A model generated the notes under the pieces. It was given only the letters and a program-made list of their open reading frames with translations. It searched no databases and was not told the DNA's origin. 43,181 nucleotides of DNA from Winogradskyella sp. (GTDB lineage Bacteria; Bacteroidota; Bacteroidia; Flavobacteriales; Flavobacteriaceae): the NCBI GenBank assembly GCA_013002225.1, contig JABDKL010000014.1, positions 1-43,181 on the forward strand, read 5' to 3'. Positions 41,413 through 43,181 of this stretch are shown in pieces. Position 1 is the stretch's first letter, and the number at the start of each line of letters is the position of its first letter. The translations under genes and the position numbers were made by a program.

Positions 41413-43181
41413 ATGTCATCTTCATTAAAACGTTTATTACCACATGCTCTTATTTTAATTGGTTTTGTGGTTATTTCGCTCGTATACTTTAGTCCTGTAT
41501 TACAAGGCAAAAAAATATTTCAAAGTGATATAATGCACTATATAGGTATGGCTCAGCAACATAAATCTTTTGCTGAGACAAATAATACCGAAACCTACTG
41601 GACAAATAGTGGTTTTGGTGGTATGCCGACCTATCAGTTAGGGGCGAAATATCCAAACAATTTTATTAAGAAGCTCGATTTAACATTGCGTTTTCTTCCA
41701 CGACCAGCAGATTATCTTCTGCTCTACTTTTTAGGTTTTTACATCTTACTACTCTCATTAAAAGTAGATTATAAGTTATCAGCCTTAGGTGCTTTGGCTT
41801 TTGGGTTTTCAACCTATCTTATAATCATTCTCGGTGTGGGTCATAATGCTAAAGCTCATGCTATTGCGTATATGCCGTTAGTTTTATCTGGAATTATTTT
41901 AACATTCAGAGGAAAATATGTGCTTGGTTTTTTACTTACCACTGTTGCATTAGGTTTAGAATTGGTAGCCAACCATTACCAAATGACTTACTATTTAATG
42001 CTCTTGGTTATAATTTTGGGTTTAAGTTATTTAATTGATGCTTACCGTAAGAAACTTTTACCTCATTACTTTAGGTCTGTAGGGCTATTATCTGTAGCTG
42101 CAATTTTGGCTATTGGGTTAAATGCGACTAACATACTTGCTACGCAAGAGTATGTTAAGGAAAGTACGAGAGGGCAAAGTGAATTAACTATAGCACCAGA
42201 TGGATCACCAAAGACAGTATCAACCGGTTTAGATAAAGATTATATTACAGAATATAGTTATGGATTTCTCGAAACCTTTAATCTTTTTATCCCAAAATTT
42301 ATGGGTGGTGGTAATACAGAAGATGTTGGTAAAGATTCGGAAACTTATAAGGCTTACATCAATTTAGGAGCATCTCCTATTGATGCATTAGACGCAGCGA
42401 AAAATGCGCCAATGTATTGGGGAGATCAACCAATTGTCGAAGCACCAGCTTACGTTGGAGCGGTTATTATATTTCTATTTGTACTTGGATTATTTTTAAT
42501 TAAAGGCCGTTTAAAATGGTGGCTTGTAGGAGGGAGTGTTTTGTCTCTATTACTATCGTACGGGAAAAATTTTGGAATTCTAACCGACTTTTTCATTGAG
42601 TATGTGCCGTTATATAATAAATTTAGAGCCGTAAGCTCCATCCAAGTAGTATTAGAATTATGTGTACCCATTCTAGGCATATTTGCATTAAATAGAGTAT
42701 TCAATGATTTTATAAAGACTGAAATAAAGTTAAAAGCTCTAAAATATAGTGTAGCCATCACAGCAGGTCTATGCGTTGTTTTTTTACTTTTTAAATCTTC
42801 ATTATTCGAATTTGAAGGATTACGAGACGATCAATATATACAGGCTTATGGCCAGGTATTTATGGATGCAGTTATAGAAGATAGAAAAGAGCTGTTAACG
42901 ACAGATACTTTAAGGTCTTTAATATTGGTTCTACTTTCTTCTGGTACCATTTTCCTATTCTTAAAAAAGAAGCTTTCGGAAACGTTAGTCGTCATTGTTT
43001 TTGCTGCATTAATTTTATTTGATTTAGTGAGTGTTGATAGACAATATGTTAATAACGATGATTTTGTTTCTGCATTGCAGGTAGACAAGCCATACCAGCC
43101 TACAATGGCAGATAAAGAAATTTTAAAAGATCAAGGTCATTTTAGAGTGTTGGATATGTCTACAGAAGGACAACGAAAACC
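41413..43181 (+). CDS. YfhO family integral membrane protein (3' end outside window)
   Basis: A partial gene of at least 589 codons, open to the window end. The start MSSSLKRLLPHALILIGFVVIS is the standard opening: a basic N-terminus and a first helix, then a periplasmic loop with FQSDIMHYIGMAQQHKSFAE and TNSGFGGMPTYQLGAKYP. About ten further helices follow, separated by large loops (for example GFLETFNLFIPKFMGGGNTED). YfhO proteins belong to the GT-C-like membrane glycosyltransferase class and in Firmicutes glycosylate lipoteichoic acid; in Bacteroidota the acceptor is unknown. It was translated directly from the sequence and no stop occurs before 43181. Confidence 0.85.
   Translation, partial: MSSSLKRLLPHALILIGFVVISLVYFSPVLQGKKIFQSDIMHYIGMAQQHKSFAETNNTETYWTNSGFGGMPTYQLGAKYPNNFIKKLDLTLRFLPRPADYLLLYFLGFYILLLSLKVDYKLSALGALAFGFSTYLIIILGVGHNAKAHAIAYMPLVLSGIILTFRGKYVLGFLLTTVALGLELVANHYQMTYYLMLLVIILGLSYLIDAYRKKLLPHYFRSVGLLSVAAILAIGLNATNILATQEYVKESTRGQSELTIAPDGSPKTVSTGLDKDYITEYSYGFLETFNLFIPKFMGGGNTEDVGKDSETYKAYINLGASPIDALDAAKNAPMYWGDQPIVEAPAYVGAVIIFLFVLGLFLIKGRLKWWLVGGSVLSLLLSYGKNFGILTDFFIEYVPLYNKFRAVSSIQVVLELCVPILGIFALNRVFNDFIKTEIKLKALKYSVAITAGLCVVFLLFKSSLFEFEGLRDDQYIQAYGQVFMDAVIEDRKELLTTDTLRSLILVLLSSGTIFLFLKKKLSETLVVIVFAALILFDLVSVDRQYVNNDDFVSALQVDKPYQPTMADKEILKDQGHFRVLDMSTEGQRK

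Noticed and set aside
42450-43088. Two minus-strand frames (42450-42761 and 42846-43088)
   Set aside because: They are antisense to the YfhO reading frame, which runs open from 41413 to the window end with clear membrane helices.
1-43181. CRISPR arrays, tRNA or rRNA genes, riboswitches
   Set aside because: No regularly spaced repeats, cloverleaf-like CCA-ended segments or known aptamer cores were seen when reading the intergenic regions; a covariance-model search would be decisive.

Overview
The window reads as a chromosomal segment of a marine-type Flavobacteriaceae bacterium (Bacteroidota). The evidence is the AT-rich coding style, families typical of the phylum (DUF3822 next to rsmD, DUF4834 before YfhO, an outer membrane beta-barrel receptor with a carboxypeptidase-regulatory N-terminus, DUF5117/DUF4953-type metalloprotease, S9 oligopeptidase), almost no Shine-Dalgarno sequences, and repeated TAnnTTTG -7 elements upstream of genes. 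No tRNA, rRNA, CRISPR, IS element or prophage gene was recognised. Genus-level placement is not possible by reading alone.

Layout. 47-3065 (minus): a secreted protein of unknown role, then an operon of a two-helix membrane protein, DUF3822 and rsmD. 3219-8991 (plus): a RecD-like helicase with a DUF4126 membrane protein, then a tight operon kdsB - HAD phosphatase - CAT-like acetyltransferase - kdnB-like Fe-alcohol dehydrogenase - PlsC-like acyltransferase, which points to lipid A/Kdo modification. 9283-12172: a beta-propeller-like lipoprotein, an NTF2-like protein and a multi-pass acyltransferase-like protein. 12347-17612 (plus): a four-gene operon for sodium-coupled uptake (AGCS symporter, DUF4212 small subunit, SSS large subunit) ending in acetyl-CoA synthetase. 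17619-19870: a 49-residue basic protein, a HAD phosphatase, a zinc alcohol dehydrogenase and a CsbD protein. 19951-25140 (minus): a TonB-dependent-type outer membrane protein and an operon headed by prfB, which needs a +1 programmed frameshift, followed by a HAD phosphatase, arsC and a periplasmic basic protein.

25266-33588 is the most accessory-looking part: a secreted zinc metalloprotease, then two paralogous lipoproteins (27727-28905 and 32362-33588, minus) that bracket a plus-strand cassette of L-threonine aldolase and two tandem, overlapping family 2 glycosyltransferases. The two lipoproteins share a central domain but end in different C-terminal modules.

33750-43181: YbaB, oligopeptidase B, a cysteine-synthase-fold PLP enzyme, an alpha-oxoamine synthase and a convergent YghO-like GNAT protein. 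These last three together suggest sulfonolipid (capnine) synthesis, a lipid class linked to gliding in Flavobacterium. Then follow an outer membrane transporter-like protein, DUF4834 and a YfhO-type membrane protein cut by the window end.

The most noteworthy items are the probable capnine module, the kdsB-kdnB operon without a visible kdnA, the prfB frameshift site that keeps CTT TGA C but lacks the usual SD-like stimulator, and the lipoprotein pair around the glycosyltransferase cassette.
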